In this document: one piece after another, positions 30,818 to 39,233 of the stretch
How positions within the stretch are numbered: position 1 is the stretch's first letter
How the letters are laid out: the number at the start of each line of letters is the position of its first letter
DNA from: Sulfurimicrobium sp031426915
GTDB lineage: Bacteria; Pseudomonadota; Gammaproteobacteria; Burkholderiales; Sulfuricellaceae
Direction of reading: 5' to 3'
NCBI GenBank assembly: GCA_031426915.1
Contig: JASJPB010000036.1
Location: 70,046 to 134,045, forward strand
Length of the DNA stretch: 64,000 nt
Program-made: the position numbers and the translations under genes
The notes under the pieces: generated by a model
The model's database searches: none
What the model was told of the DNA's origin: nothing
What the model saw: only the letters and a program-made list of their open reading frames with translations

Positions 30818-31522
30818 TTGGCCAATTTTATTTTTTCCTATCGCTGGCGCGACCGCATCGGTCTGCTGGCGCTGCTGGTCCTGAGTGTGGGCCTGTATCT
30901 TTCCCTGGTGCGCACCCCGCCCGACTACTATCAGGGTGAAGTGGCGCGCATCATGAACCTCCACGTGCCGCTGGTAAAAACCTCGCTGCTGGCTTATTTC
31001 GTCGCTTTCGCGGCAAGCATCCTGTTCCTGTGGAAGCGCAAGGCGGAATATGATTTTCTCGCCCATGCCTCGGTTGCGGTGGGCGCGGTGTTCACGGTGT
31101 GCGCGCTGCTCTCCGGCGCGATCTGGGGCAAGCCGACCTGGAACGCCTGGTGGACCTGGGATGCGCGCCTGGTTTCCTTCGCCATTCTGCTGCTGCTGAT
31201 GGCGGGCTACCTGATGCTGCGCTCCTTCATCGAAGACCCGGACAAGCAGGCGCGCTCCGCCGCGGTGTTCGCCATCGTCGGCTTCGTCGATCTGCCCATC
31301 ATCCACCTCTCGGTACAGTGGTGGCGCACCCTGCACCAGCCCGCGTCGTTCTCTGCCAAGGGCCTCTCCATCTCGCCCGACATGATGGCGGCGCTGGGAG
31401 TGATGGCGGTGGGAATGACCCTGCTCTATGTTTACCTGACCCTGCTCTATGCCCAGCGTATCCATTGCGATGCGCTGTTGCAGTCGGAGCAGGAACGCCG
31501 CTTGCGGGAGGCGCAGTTATGA
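30818..31522 (+). CDS. ccmC: Haem handling protein CcmC
   Basis: A 234-residue protein with six helices and the tryptophan-rich haem-handling motif WGKPTWNAWWTWDARL. The flanking conserved His lie in NLHVPLVKTS and IIHLSVQWWRTLHQ. It loads haem onto CcmE in the periplasm. The only usable start is TTG at 30818, 6 bases after the repeat element ends, and no good ribosome site precedes it; the insertion may have replaced the original start region. It overlaps the next gene by 4 bases. Confidence 0.9.
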   Translation: MANFIFSYRWRDRIGLLALLVLSVGLYLSLVRTPPDYYQGEVARIMNLHVPLVKTSLLAYFVAFAASILFLWKRKAEYDFLAHASVAVGAVFTVCALLSGAIWGKPTWNAWWTWDARLVSFAILLLLMAGYLMLRSFIEDPDKQARSAAVFAIVGFVDLPIIHLSVQWWRTLHQPASFSAKGLSISPDMMAALGVMAVGMTLLYVYLTLLYAQRIHCDALLQSEQERRLREAQL

Positions 31523-31974
31523 AAGGCATGCTGAGATGGGTGCTGGTGTTGGCCTTGCTGGGTGTCGTGACGGCGCTGGCTTTTCAGCGTTATCAGCACG
31601 AGGTGGCCTCGCTTACCCCGCTGGAGTTCGGTCATGCCGCTACCACCCACCCGGTTCGCGTGCTGGGCCGGGTGCAGGCGGGCAGTCTGAAAATGTCCGC
31701 GACGGAAGCGCGTTTCGCACTGGAAGGACAGGGCGCGGTGGTAAGCGTCGTTTACCGCGGACCGGATAAGGATACCCTGCGCGAGCTCAAAACCATCCTT
31801 GCGCGCGGCGTCAAACAGACGGACGGCAGCCTGAGCGCCGAGCTGGTCTCCATCGCGCCCAATTACGCTTTTATCGTAGCGGCTTATGGCGCGGTGGTCC
31901 TGATCCTGCTGTTGTTCGCTTTTGTGGTCGAGCGCCAGGTGCGGCGCATGGACGAGGAAATCAAGGCATCATGA
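31519..31974 (+). CDS. CcmE-like OB domain fused to a CcmD-like membrane segment
   Basis: A 151-residue protein occupying the ccmD position. Residues 5-22 form a membrane anchor. Residues 44-112 (VRVLGRVQAGSLKMSATEAR... through SAELVSIAPNY) align in layout with the OB fold of the CcmE encoded next (VRVGGMVENGSMVMTPGTMK... through ADLIMAKHSEDY), but the haem-binding His is absent. Residues 116-138 plus the charged tail RQVRRMDEEIKAS look like CcmD. CcmD is normally a peptide of about 50-70 residues that helps release holo-CcmE. The fusion reading is my inference from motif alignment by eye. Confidence 0.7.
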   Translation: MKGMLRWVLVLALLGVVTALAFQRYQHEVASLTPLEFGHAATTHPVRVLGRVQAGSLKMSATEARFALEGQGAVVSVVYRGPDKDTLRELKTILARGVKQTDGSLSAELVSIAPNYAFIVAAYGAVVLILLLFAFVVERQVRRMDEEIKAS

Positions 31975-32423
31975 AAACCAACCGCAAATGGGGCATCGTC
32001 GGCAGCGTGGCGGTAGTGCTGGCACTGGCCGGCTGGCTCGGCTACACCAGTTTCCAGGATGCCCTGGTGTATTTCTACACCCCCTCCGAAGTGCTCAAGC
32101 TGGGCGAGAAATTCAACGGCAAGCGCATCCGCGTCGGCGGCATGGTCGAAAACGGCAGCATGGTGATGACCCCTGGCACCATGAAAATAGATTTCCGTCT
32201 CTCCGATGGTGAATCGGTGATTCCGATCGCGTTCGAGGGCGTGCCTCCGGACCTGTTCAAGGAAGGCCAGGGCGCGGTGGCGGAAGGCTTCTGGGACCGG
32301 GACATGAAGTTCCACGCCGACCTGATCATGGCGAAACATTCCGAGGATTACATGCCGATCGAGATGAAGCGCGCGGGCAAGGAAATGCCCAAGGAAGACA
32401 TTTTGAAAACCCTGAAGAAGTAG
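31971..32423 (+). CDS. ccmE: Periplasmic haem chaperone CcmE
   Basis: A 150-residue protein: N-terminal anchor (about 8-25), VYFYTPSEV, OB-fold, and the haem-attachment site MAKHSEDYMP with His123 and Tyr127. It receives haem covalently from CcmC and carries it to CcmF. It overlaps the preceding CcmE-like/CcmD gene by 4 bases. The C-terminal tail ends in KTLKK, and no unusual features are seen. Confidence 0.92.
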   Translation: MKTNRKWGIVGSVAVVLALAGWLGYTSFQDALVYFYTPSEVLKLGEKFNGKRIRVGGMVENGSMVMTPGTMKIDFRLSDGESVIPIAFEGVPPDLFKEGQGAVAEGFWDRDMKFHADLIMAKHSEDYMPIEMKRAGKEMPKEDILKTLKK

Positions 32424-32427
32424 CCGC

Positions 32428-34383
32428 ATGATCAACGTTCTCGGCCAATTTTCCATCATTCTCGCTCTCGCCCTGGCGGCGGTGGGCGCCTTTGCCGCGG
32501 TGACCGGGCTTGCCACCGCCCAGCCGGCATGGGTGCGAACGGCGCGCAACGCCGTGTACCTGATTTTCGCGCTGCTTACCCTGAGCATGGGGGCGCTGGA
32601 ATATGCCTTTCTCAGCCACGATTACGGTCTGAAATACGTTGCCGCCCATTCCAACAACGCGCTGCCAGGCTTTTATCTCGCCACCGCGATGTGGGGCGGG
32701 CACGAAGGCTCGTTCCTGCTGTGGTCCTGGCTGCTGGCGGGCTATTCCGCCATCGCCGCGCGTCTGCACTGGCGCACCCATCCCCAGGCCATGCCGTATC
32801 TGCTGGCGATCAATGCCGTTCTGATGCTGGGCTTCCTGTGCCTGATCGTGTTGCTTGCCAACCCCTTCGAGGTCTCGGCTTTTCTGCCTCAAGACGGCAA
32901 GGGGCTGAACCCGCTGTTGCAGGACCCCGGCATGGTGTTCCACCCGCCTTTCCTGTACCTGGGCTATGTCGGCTTTTCCATTCCCTTCGCCTTTGCCATG
33001 GCGGCGCTGCTGCGCGGCAGCGTCAACGAGGAATGGATCAAGGCCACGCGGCGCTGGACCCTGTTTGCCTGGCTGATGCTCACGTTCGGCATCGTGCTGG
33101 GCGGCTACTGGGCCTACTACGAACTGGGCTGGGGTGGTTACTGGGCCTGGGATCCGGTCGAGAACGCCTCCTTCATGCCGTGGCTGGTGGGCACGGCCTT
33201 CCTGCATTCGGTAATGGTGCAGGAGACGCGCAAGATGTTCAAAATCTGGAACGTATTCCTGATTATCGTGACCTTTTCGCTCACCTTGCTGGGCGCTTTC
33301 CTGGTGCGCTCCGGCGTGGTGTCCTCGGTGCACTCCTTCGCCAGCGACCCGGGGCGCGGGATATTCATTCTCGCCTTCATGACCGTGGTGCTGGTCTTTT
33401 CCTTCGGCACCCTGATCGTGCGCGGCGACAAGCTGAAAAGCGAAGTGGCCATGGACTCCATGCTGTCGCGCGAAAGTGCCTTCCTGTTCAACAACCTGTT
33501 CTTCCTGGTGGCGATGGCAACGGTGTTCATCGGCACCCTGTATCCGCTGATGCTGGACGCGCTGACCGGATCCAAGGTGACGGTGGGCGCACCCTATTAC
33601 AACGCCGTGTTCCTGCCCATCATGCTGGCCATGGTGGCGCTGATGGGGGTGGGTCCGCTGCTGCCCTGGCGCAAGGCCTCGCTGGAAACCCTGCGGCGCA
33701 ATTTCGTCATTCCGGCGGGCATGGCGCTGGTGGGTACGGCGGCAACGCTGGTGGCCGGGGTGCGCGAGATTTACCCGCTGCTTGGCCTGGCGGTGGTGTA
33801 TTTCGTGTTCGGCACCATTGCCCGCGACTTCCATTCCGGCGCCAGGGGCAGCCAGCGGCGCGAGGGGCGGGGCTATTTCCCGGCTTTGCTGCAGGCGGTG
33901 ACCCGCAACAAAAGGCGGTATGGCGGCCTGGTCGTGCATCTGGGCGTGCTGATGGTGATCGTCGGCCTGATCGCTTCCTCGGTGTTCCGCATCGAGAAGG
34001 ACGTGGTGCTGAAGCAGGGCGACAGCTTCAAACTCGGCAGCTATGAAGTGCTGTTCAAGGGCACGACGGACATCACCGGCCCCAACTACACCGGCATGGC
34101 CGCGATTCTGGAGGTGCGGCAGGAGGGCAGGAAAGTCGTCGAGCTGCGCCCGGAGAAACGCACTTATCCGGGCTCCGGCATGCCCACCACCGAAGCGGCG
34201 ATCGATGAAAACTGGTGGCGCGATATCTACCTGGTGCTGGACAAACCCACGGGCGACGCATTCATCATCAAGGCTTATCTCAACCCGCTGGTCAAGTGGA
34301 TCTGGACCGGCGTGATGGTGATGGGCCTGGGGGCCGGCCTGAGTTTGTGGCAACGGCGCCGGGCGACGAAGGAATCAGTATGA
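32428..34383 (+). CDS. ccmF: Haem lyase subunit CcmF
   Basis: A 651-residue integral membrane protein with many helices and the periplasmic WWD domain GWGGYWAWDPVENASFMPW. Conserved periplasmic histidines include those in HEGSFLLWSWL and HSFASDPGRG. It transfers haem from CcmE to the CxxCH cysteines of apocytochromes such as NirS, NirT and NapB encoded nearby. It starts 4 bases after ccmE and overlaps ccmG by 4 bases. Length is normal for the family. Confidence 0.93.
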   Translation: MINVLGQFSIILALALAAVGAFAAVTGLATAQPAWVRTARNAVYLIFALLTLSMGALEYAFLSHDYGLKYVAAHSNNALPGFYLATAMWGGHEGSFLLWSWLLAGYSAIAARLHWRTHPQAMPYLLAINAVLMLGFLCLIVLLANPFEVSAFLPQDGKGLNPLLQDPGMVFHPPFLYLGYVGFSIPFAFAMAALLRGSVNEEWIKATRRWTLFAWLMLTFGIVLGGYWAYYELGWGGYWAWDPVENASFMPWLVGTAFLHSVMVQETRKMFKIWNVFLIIVTFSLTLLGAFLVRSGVVSSVHSFASDPGRGIFILAFMTVVLVFSFGTLIVRGDKLKSEVAMDSMLSRESAFLFNNLFFLVAMATVFIGTLYPLMLDALTGSKVTVGAPYYNAVFLPIMLAMVALMGVGPLLPWRKASLETLRRNFVIPAGMALVGTAATLVAGVREIYPLLGLAVVYFVFGTIARDFHSGARGSQRREGRGYFPALLQAVTRNKRRYGGLVVHLGVLMVIVGLIASSVFRIEKDVVLKQGDSFKLGSYEVLFKGTTDITGPNYTGMAAILEVRQEGRKVVELRPEKRTYPGSGMPTTEAAIDENWWRDIYLVLDKPTGDAFIIKAYLNPLVKWIWTGVMVMGLGAGLSLWQRRRATKESV

Positions 34384-34934
34384 AGGCATGGAAAATTGCC
34401 ATTGTCGTGGTGCTGCTGGGCGTGATCGCGCTGTTCTGGCGCGGCCTCTATCTCAATCCGCGCGACATCCCGTCGGTGCTGGTGGGCAAGCCGGCGGCCT
34501 CGTTCAGCGCCGAGGATTTCCAGGGCAAAACATGGAAGCTGGAAGATTTGCGTGGCAAGGTGGTGGTGCTCAATTTCTGGGCGTCCTGGTGTGCCGAGTG
34601 CATCCGGGAACATGCCAATTTGTTGCGCTTGCACGAGATGTTCGGTGCCAACCCGGACTTCGTCATGCTGGGCGTGGTGTACCAGGACAAGGAAGAAGAT
34701 GCGCGCGCCTTCCTGCGCCAGGCCGGCAGCCGTTATCCCGCACTGCTCGATCCCAAGGGGGAAGTCGGCATCGGTTACGGCGTGTACGGCGTGCCGGAAA
34801 CCTTCGTGATAGATCGCGCCGGCGTCATCCGCTGCAAGCAGGCGGGTCCGATCATGGGCAACCAGTTCGACAAGGTGGCGCAGCGCTGGATTGCGCCTTT
34901 GTTGCAGGGCAAGGAGCTGATTTCATGCGATTGA
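34380..34934 (+). CDS. ccmG: Thiol-disulfide reductase CcmG/DsbE
   Basis: A 184-residue membrane-anchored thioredoxin-fold protein. The anchor is at about 5-22 and the active site is Cys71-Ala-Glu-Cys74 in NFWASWCAEC; the cis-Pro region is YGVPETFVID. It keeps apocytochrome cysteines reduced for haem ligation, working with CcmH. The start overlaps the ccmF stop by 4 bases, and the end overlaps ccmH by 10. Confidence 0.92.
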   Translation: MKAWKIAIVVVLLGVIALFWRGLYLNPRDIPSVLVGKPAASFSAEDFQGKTWKLEDLRGKVVVLNFWASWCAECIREHANLLRLHEMFGANPDFVMLGVVYQDKEEDARAFLRQAGSRYPALLDPKGEVGIGYGVYGVPETFVIDRAGVIRCKQAGPIMGNQFDKVAQRWIAPLLQGKELISCD

Positions 34935-35443
34935 AAAGCCTGGATGCTGATGTTTGCGCCGTCTCGCGCTTGCGGGGGAAGCTTGGGATGGGGGCTGCGG
35001 CGCTGTTGCTGGTGGTGAGCCTGTCGGCCCATGCCGCCGAGGTGGAAGAGGCCGACCTGGAATCAAAGACCCGTGACCTGGCGCGCCAGTTGCGCTGTCT
35101 GGTGTGCCAGGGCGAGAACGTGTGGGAATCCAATTCGCCGCTGGCGCTCCAGATGCGCGACCTGGTGCGCGACAGGCTCAGGGCGGGTGAAACGCCGCAA
35201 CAGATCAAGACCTATCTGGAAAGCCGCTACGGCGATTTCGTCTTGATGGAGCCGCCCAAGCACGGACTCAACTGGCTGTTGTGGCTGGGGCCGTTTGTCC
35301 TGCTGTCGCTGGGCGCCCTGTTGCTGAAAAGGGCGCTGACACGCTGGCGCAGGACCGGGAAAGCGGTTTCGGAGTCCGGTGCGGTGAGCGACGAGCAACG
35401 CCGCAGAATCGAGGCCGAGCTCGCAAAACTGGAGGACGAATAA
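34925..35443 (+). CDS. ccmH: Cytochrome c maturation protein CcmH (CcmL-type)
   Basis: A 172-residue protein with signal/anchor (about 20-37), the redox motif LRCLVCQ (Cys58, Cys61), the conserved stretch RDRLRAGETPQQIKTYLESRYGDFVL, and a C-terminal helix. It corresponds to the N-terminal half of E. coli CcmH; the C-terminal TPR half is the separate ccmI gene next. It reduces apocytochrome disulfides. It overlaps ccmG and touches ccmI by 1 base. Confidence 0.92.
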   Translation: MRLKSLDADVCAVSRLRGKLGMGAAALLLVVSLSAHAAEVEEADLESKTRDLARQLRCLVCQGENVWESNSPLALQMRDLVRDRLRAGETPQQIKTYLESRYGDFVLMEPPKHGLNWLLWLGPFVLLSLGALLLKRALTRWRRTGKAVSESGAVSDEQRRRIEAELAKLEDE

Positions 35444-36309
35444 TGGAGTGGGCCGCAGTTTCCATCCTTTTTACGCTGGTTGCCGTAATCCTGGTGTGGC
35501 CCCTGTGGCGGCATACCGAGCGCCCCCTGCCGGTGGGCCTGGAGGGTGGGCTGGACGCTGCCGGACAGGATGCACGGGACGAAAAAAAGCGTTTGCTGGC
35601 GAACCTGCGCACGCTGCGTCTGGATTTTTCGGAAGGCAAGGTGGCGGAAGCCGATTTCCGCAGCCAGGAAACAGAATATGAACAACAGCTGGCGGCTATC
35701 CTGGAGAAAACCGACCTGAGCCGGGTCGAGCTTCAGTTGCCGGTGGAACCGCGCCGCGATCTGCATCGCCTGGGCTCGCTGGTGCTGCTGGTGCTGGTCG
35801 GCGCAAGCTCCGCCTTGCTCTTCAACCACTACTGGAAAACCGCGCCGCTGCCGGCGAACCAGGGCGAACAGGCTGCACCGGACGTGGATGCCATGGTCAA
35901 ACGCCTGGAAGCGCGCCTTGCAGCCAACCCCAACGACGCCAAGGGGCAAGTCATGATGGCGCGTTCCTACGCCAACCTGGGGCGCGCCGGGGATGCGATG
36001 AAAGCATGGAAAAAGGCACTGGAACTGGAGCCGGGAAACACCGAAGCGCTTGGTGGCATGGTGGTGATGCTGCTGCAGTCGGCGGATGAAAACTCGGTCA
36101 ACACGGCGCTGCCATATCTCGAAAAAATGCGCCTGGCCGAACCGCAGGAACCCGCCTGGCTATGGTATCAGGGCATTGCCTTCAATCTGCTGGGTCGTCA
36201 GGCCGAAGCGAAAGCAGCGCTGGAAAAAATGCTGCCCATGCTCCCTCCGGAAAGCGAGAATGCCGCAATGGTGCGGGAAGCCCTGGCTCAGTTGGCGCAG
36301 GCGAAGTAG
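35443..36309 (+). CDS. ccmI: Apocytochrome chaperone CcmI
   Basis: A 288-residue protein: two N-terminal membrane helices (about 4-22 and 105-123) flank a cytoplasmic leucine-zipper-like loop, and the periplasmic part has TPR repeats (GQVMMARSYANLGRAGDAMK, LWYQGIAFNLLGRQAEAK). It presents apocytochrome C-termini to the CcmFH lyase. The start is taken at the ATG overlapping the ccmH stop. It is the last gene of the ccm operon; the next gene is on the opposite strand. Confidence 0.9.
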   Translation: MEWAAVSILFTLVAVILVWPLWRHTERPLPVGLEGGLDAAGQDARDEKKRLLANLRTLRLDFSEGKVAEADFRSQETEYEQQLAAILEKTDLSRVELQLPVEPRRDLHRLGSLVLLVLVGASSALLFNHYWKTAPLPANQGEQAAPDVDAMVKRLEARLAANPNDAKGQVMMARSYANLGRAGDAMKAWKKALELEPGNTEALGGMVVMLLQSADENSVNTALPYLEKMRLAEPQEPAWLWYQGIAFNLLGRQAEAKAALEKMLPMLPPESENAAMVREALAQLAQAK

Positions 36310-36342
36310 GCCTGGTAGCAGCCGCTCATCCCGGCAGCAGGC

Positions 36343-37506
36343 CTACCAGCGGCCCTGTATCATTTTTTTCAGGGCATGCCCCGTGAGCCAGATCAGGATT
36401 AGCGGAAATACGAACATCAGGCTGAACCCTCCCGGCCGCCGCGTGAAGAGGAATACGCGATGGTCGTCCGGGTCGTACCAGCAGGGGTATGCCACGCCGG
36501 GCGTATAAGCTGCGAGCGCATCCGCTGCCCTGGACTCGCTGGTCGTGTCCATCCCGCCCCACACGCCCGAGCCCATGGCGATCTGTTCCAGCCCGTCGGC
36601 CCGGTAGCGGACGGAATACATGGGGGTAAGGTAGGTGCTGCGTTTTCCGCCTGATCCTGTGCTTTGGGGCTGCCTCGCAAAGAGGTTCCGGTCCAGGACG
36701 GTGCAGCTTGCCTCGCGGTAGGCCGTGAAAGCCCGCACGTTCGGCAGCAGCACCATGGCGACGAATAGGTTCGCCATCAACAGGCTGGCCACGAAGCCGA
36801 ACGACAACGCCGCGATCCATATGCTGTTGATTCGCCGACTTGGCTTGGCATCCGGCGCTGCTGTGCCGGAAGATGCCTTGCTCCGTTGCGCTTCGCCCCT
36901 GCGGATCAGCAGGAACATGGTGGCCATGACTAGGAGCAACAGGGCGAGGTGCGCGAGGAGAAAGCGCAGCACAACATTCAGGTCCAAGTCGTTGCCACGA
37001 TCAACCAGTTCCGACTCGCAAAGGCGTTCAGTGCTGTGCTGATGCCGGAATCCATCGGCCTCGCTCCAGTTGTCCCATTGGATGACGGTCCTGGTATTGG
37101 CCCAACTGCCATCGCTGTCCGGAGAAGCGATGATTGCCCAAGCGATTTTCATCTCCTCCCCGGGAGTCAGCCTGCCTTCCCAGCGGATGCCTCTCTGCTC
37201 GGCGTTTACCGTGACGCCGGGCGAGCCGCCAGCGAACATCACGTTGGCGGGCAGGTCCATGGAAACAGAGAGTTTGTCGGGGGAGACAGTGCCCGTGTTC
37301 TTGAGGGTGATTTCATAGGCAAGCGGTTTTCCCGCGATGCTTCTCGGCGGCGGGCAGCGCATACCGGATGCGTGCAAATCCGGATCCGCCGCCCCCCCTT
37401 TGCCCGTAAGGCTTGAAGCCGGCGCAAGCCGCGCCCACCCCTCCCCCGGCAGAAACGCAGCGAACAGGGCTGACGCAACGAGTAGGACCAAGGTTTTTGC
37501 GCTCAT
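36343..37506 (-). CDS. Membrane protein with DUF11-like and DUF3592-like regions
   Basis: The start is set at MSAKTLVLLVASALFAAFL (387 residues), giving a signal peptide; the frame extends 26 codons upstream without support. The N-terminal 50-150 region (YEITLKNTGTVSPDKLSVSMD) resembles DUF11-type beta-sandwich repeats. Two helices follow (about 185-205 and 230-260). The C-terminal part (ASCTVLDRNLFARQ ... MYSVRYRADG ... YTPGVAYPCWYDPDD) matches the style of DUF3592 proteins, and a last helix ends LILIWLTGHALKKM. Function unknown; it separates the ccm and nap operons and is not evidently part of either. Confidence 0.65.
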   Translation of the reverse strand: MSAKTLVLLVASALFAAFLPGEGWARLAPASSLTGKGGAADPDLHASGMRCPPPRSIAGKPLAYEITLKNTGTVSPDKLSVSMDLPANVMFAGGSPGVTVNAEQRGIRWEGRLTPGEEMKIAWAIIASPDSDGSWANTRTVIQWDNWSEADGFRHQHSTERLCESELVDRGNDLDLNVVLRFLLAHLALLLLVMATMFLLIRRGEAQRSKASSGTAAPDAKPSRRINSIWIAALSFGFVASLLMANLFVAMVLLPNVRAFTAYREASCTVLDRNLFARQPQSTGSGGKRSTYLTPMYSVRYRADGLEQIAMGSGVWGGMDTTSESRAADALAAYTPGVAYPCWYDPDDHRVFLFTRRPGGFSLMFVFPLILIWLTGHALKKMIQGRW

Positions 37507-37812
37507 GAAAAATCCCCGCTGATTGCCGGGCAGCAACGGCATTGGCAAACACAGACCGGTACATACGCGTTGCGCCAACTTCACTCTATCCGATCACGGT
37601 TTCAGTTGCACCAGGAAATGCGGCCGCGATCAAGTGATTGGATGGTTCCGTTCCAGGCAAACTCGCTCCAGGTAAGTGTCGAAGTCGACCTGAAGGTGGA
37701 GGCGAATTATTGGCGGATGACGACGGAAGAAACGGAACCGTTTCCATGAGGAGATGAAAACGGGATGCTCAGAGGATCAGCCAGCCTGCGCCAGCCGATC
37801 CCCTCGCTTCCC
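37507..37812. other. Non-coding gap between napB and the DUF3592-like gene
   Basis: No gene is seen in these 306 bases. GAAACGG-AA-CCGTTTC (37729-37744) is a compact palindrome that could help end nap transcription from the minus strand or be an operator. The rest shows no other structure I can support. Confidence 0.4.
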
Positions 37813-38298
37813 TTACTGCTTTTTCTTGCCGCCTTGAGGCACAGTCTGGAAGGTGTTTTCCACCAGCGGCGCGGCATCCACTTGCGGCACATGGCACTGC
37901 ACGCAGTTGTGGCGGGCGCTGGAGACGCTCTTCATGAGCTCGCCGGTCTGCATGTTGCGGAAGTGGCTGTCGCCGACCTTGGGGGCTTTCTTTTCCTTGA
38001 ATTTTTCCGGGCCGTGACAGGTCATGCACTGGTTTTCCTCCAGCGTGATCTCGTCAAAATTTTCCGTGGCGTGCGGGATCACCGGCGGTTGCTGCTCGAA
38101 AGTGCGGGCGACCGGTTTTTGCGATCCAGGCCGTTTGCCGAGCTGAATTTTTTCCTCCGGCGCCTGGTCCGAAACCTGGGCGTCGATTCCCCGCATCGAC
38201 TTGACTGCACTTTCCGCGGACAGCGCCGATGGAATGGCAAGGTAGGAGATGGCGGAAGTAGTTAGTGCCACCAGAGCGAACCGCAGCGTGTTTTTCAT
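37813..38298 (-). CDS. napB: Periplasmic nitrate reductase small subunit NapB
   Basis: A 161-residue dihaem cytochrome with a signal peptide (ending PSALSA) and two CxxCH sites, CMTCH and CVQCH, plus further His for bis-His ligation (IPHATENFDEI). It passes electrons to the NapA catalytic subunit. The start at 38298 has GAGGAGATC upstream; longer in-frame starts run into napH. It is the last gene of napDAGHB. Confidence 0.92.
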   Translation of the reverse strand: MKNTLRFALVALTTSAISYLAIPSALSAESAVKSMRGIDAQVSDQAPEEKIQLGKRPGSQKPVARTFEQQPPVIPHATENFDEITLEENQCMTCHGPEKFKEKKAPKVGDSHFRNMQTGELMKSVSSARHNCVQCHVPQVDAAPLVENTFQTVPQGGKKKQ

Positions 38299-38330
38299 GG
38301 TTGATCTCCTCTTCATTATTAATAATCCAA

Positions 38331-39233
38331 TTACCGGTGATATGCGGCCGCTTCCCCTTTCGGGGCGCTGTTTTCCGCATTGTTGATGAAACGCGAACCG
38401 AATCCGAACACGTCCTTCGAGCACACGTCGATGCAGCGGCCACAATTGGTGCAGTTGGCTGACGTGATGACAGGCCCGATGCCTTTGTTTGCGCCCTTGA
38501 GTGCGGGTTTGATCACCTGCGGCTCGGGACACACTATGAAGCAGTCCATGCAGTCGTTGCAGGCGGCCCGCTGTGCGGCATTGACGCGCACCAGGCTGGT
38601 TTTTCCAATCAGGCTGTAGAAAGCGCCCACCGGGCAAAGATGGCCGCACCAACCGTCGGGGCTGACGAACAGGTCGAACAGGAACAGCGCCAGGATGATG
38701 GCCCACGCCGTCCCCAACCCGAAAATGAGGCTGCGGTGCAGCATCGAAACCGGATTGAGCATTTCCCAGGCGATGGTGCCGGTTGACAGGGCCAGCACCA
38801 GCGTCATGGCCAGAATCCAGTAGCGCGTCATGCGCGAAAAACGCGCGCCGCTCTTGATGCCGAAACGGTGACGCAGCCAGGCGGCGGAGTCGGTCACCAT
38901 GTTGACCGGACAGACCCAGGAGCAGTAGGCGCGGCCACCAACCAGGGCATAAAATCCGATTACGATGGCGACCCCGACGAGGGCGAGTTTTTCCGGCATG
39001 TGCCCGGTCAGCAGCGACTGCAACAGCACATAGGGATCGCTCAGCGGCAGGGTGTCGAGCGTCAGGCTATAGGTCAGATTGCCCTTGACGATCCAGATTC
39101 CCGCCAACGGGCCGAGCAGGAACAGGGCGAGGATGCCGAGCTGCGAGGCGCGGCGCAGCAGCAGCCATTTGTGGCCGCCCAGCCAGCCTTTCGCTGCGAT
39201 GGCATCGGCGCCAATTTGCCTGTTCGTGCTCAC
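38331..39233 (-). CDS. napH: NapH membrane ferredoxin-type quinol oxidase subunit
   Basis: A 300-residue membrane protein with four helices, the conserved CSWVCPVNMVTD and CGHLCPVGAFYSL motifs, and two C-terminal 4Fe-4S sets (CNDCMDCFIVCPEPQ; CTNCGRCIDVCSKDVF). It starts at GTG and overlaps napG by 4 bases. With NapG it draws electrons from quinol towards NapB/NapA. This matters here because no napC is present in the operon. Confidence 0.92.
   Translation of the reverse strand: MSTNRQIGADAIAAKGWLGGHKWLLLRRASQLGILALFLLGPLAGIWIVKGNLTYSLTLDTLPLSDPYVLLQSLLTGHMPEKLALVGVAIVIGFYALVGGRAYCSWVCPVNMVTDSAAWLRHRFGIKSGARFSRMTRYWILAMTLVLALSTGTIAWEMLNPVSMLHRSLIFGLGTAWAIILALFLFDLFVSPDGWCGHLCPVGAFYSLIGKTSLVRVNAAQRAACNDCMDCFIVCPEPQVIKPALKGANKGIGPVITSANCTNCGRCIDVCSKDVFGFGSRFINNAENSAPKGEAAAYHR

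Noticed and set aside
32326..34353. A 675-codon open frame opposite ccmF
   Set aside because: It is His/Gln-rich with no domain. CcmF on the plus strand has its WWD motif and correct operon spacing.
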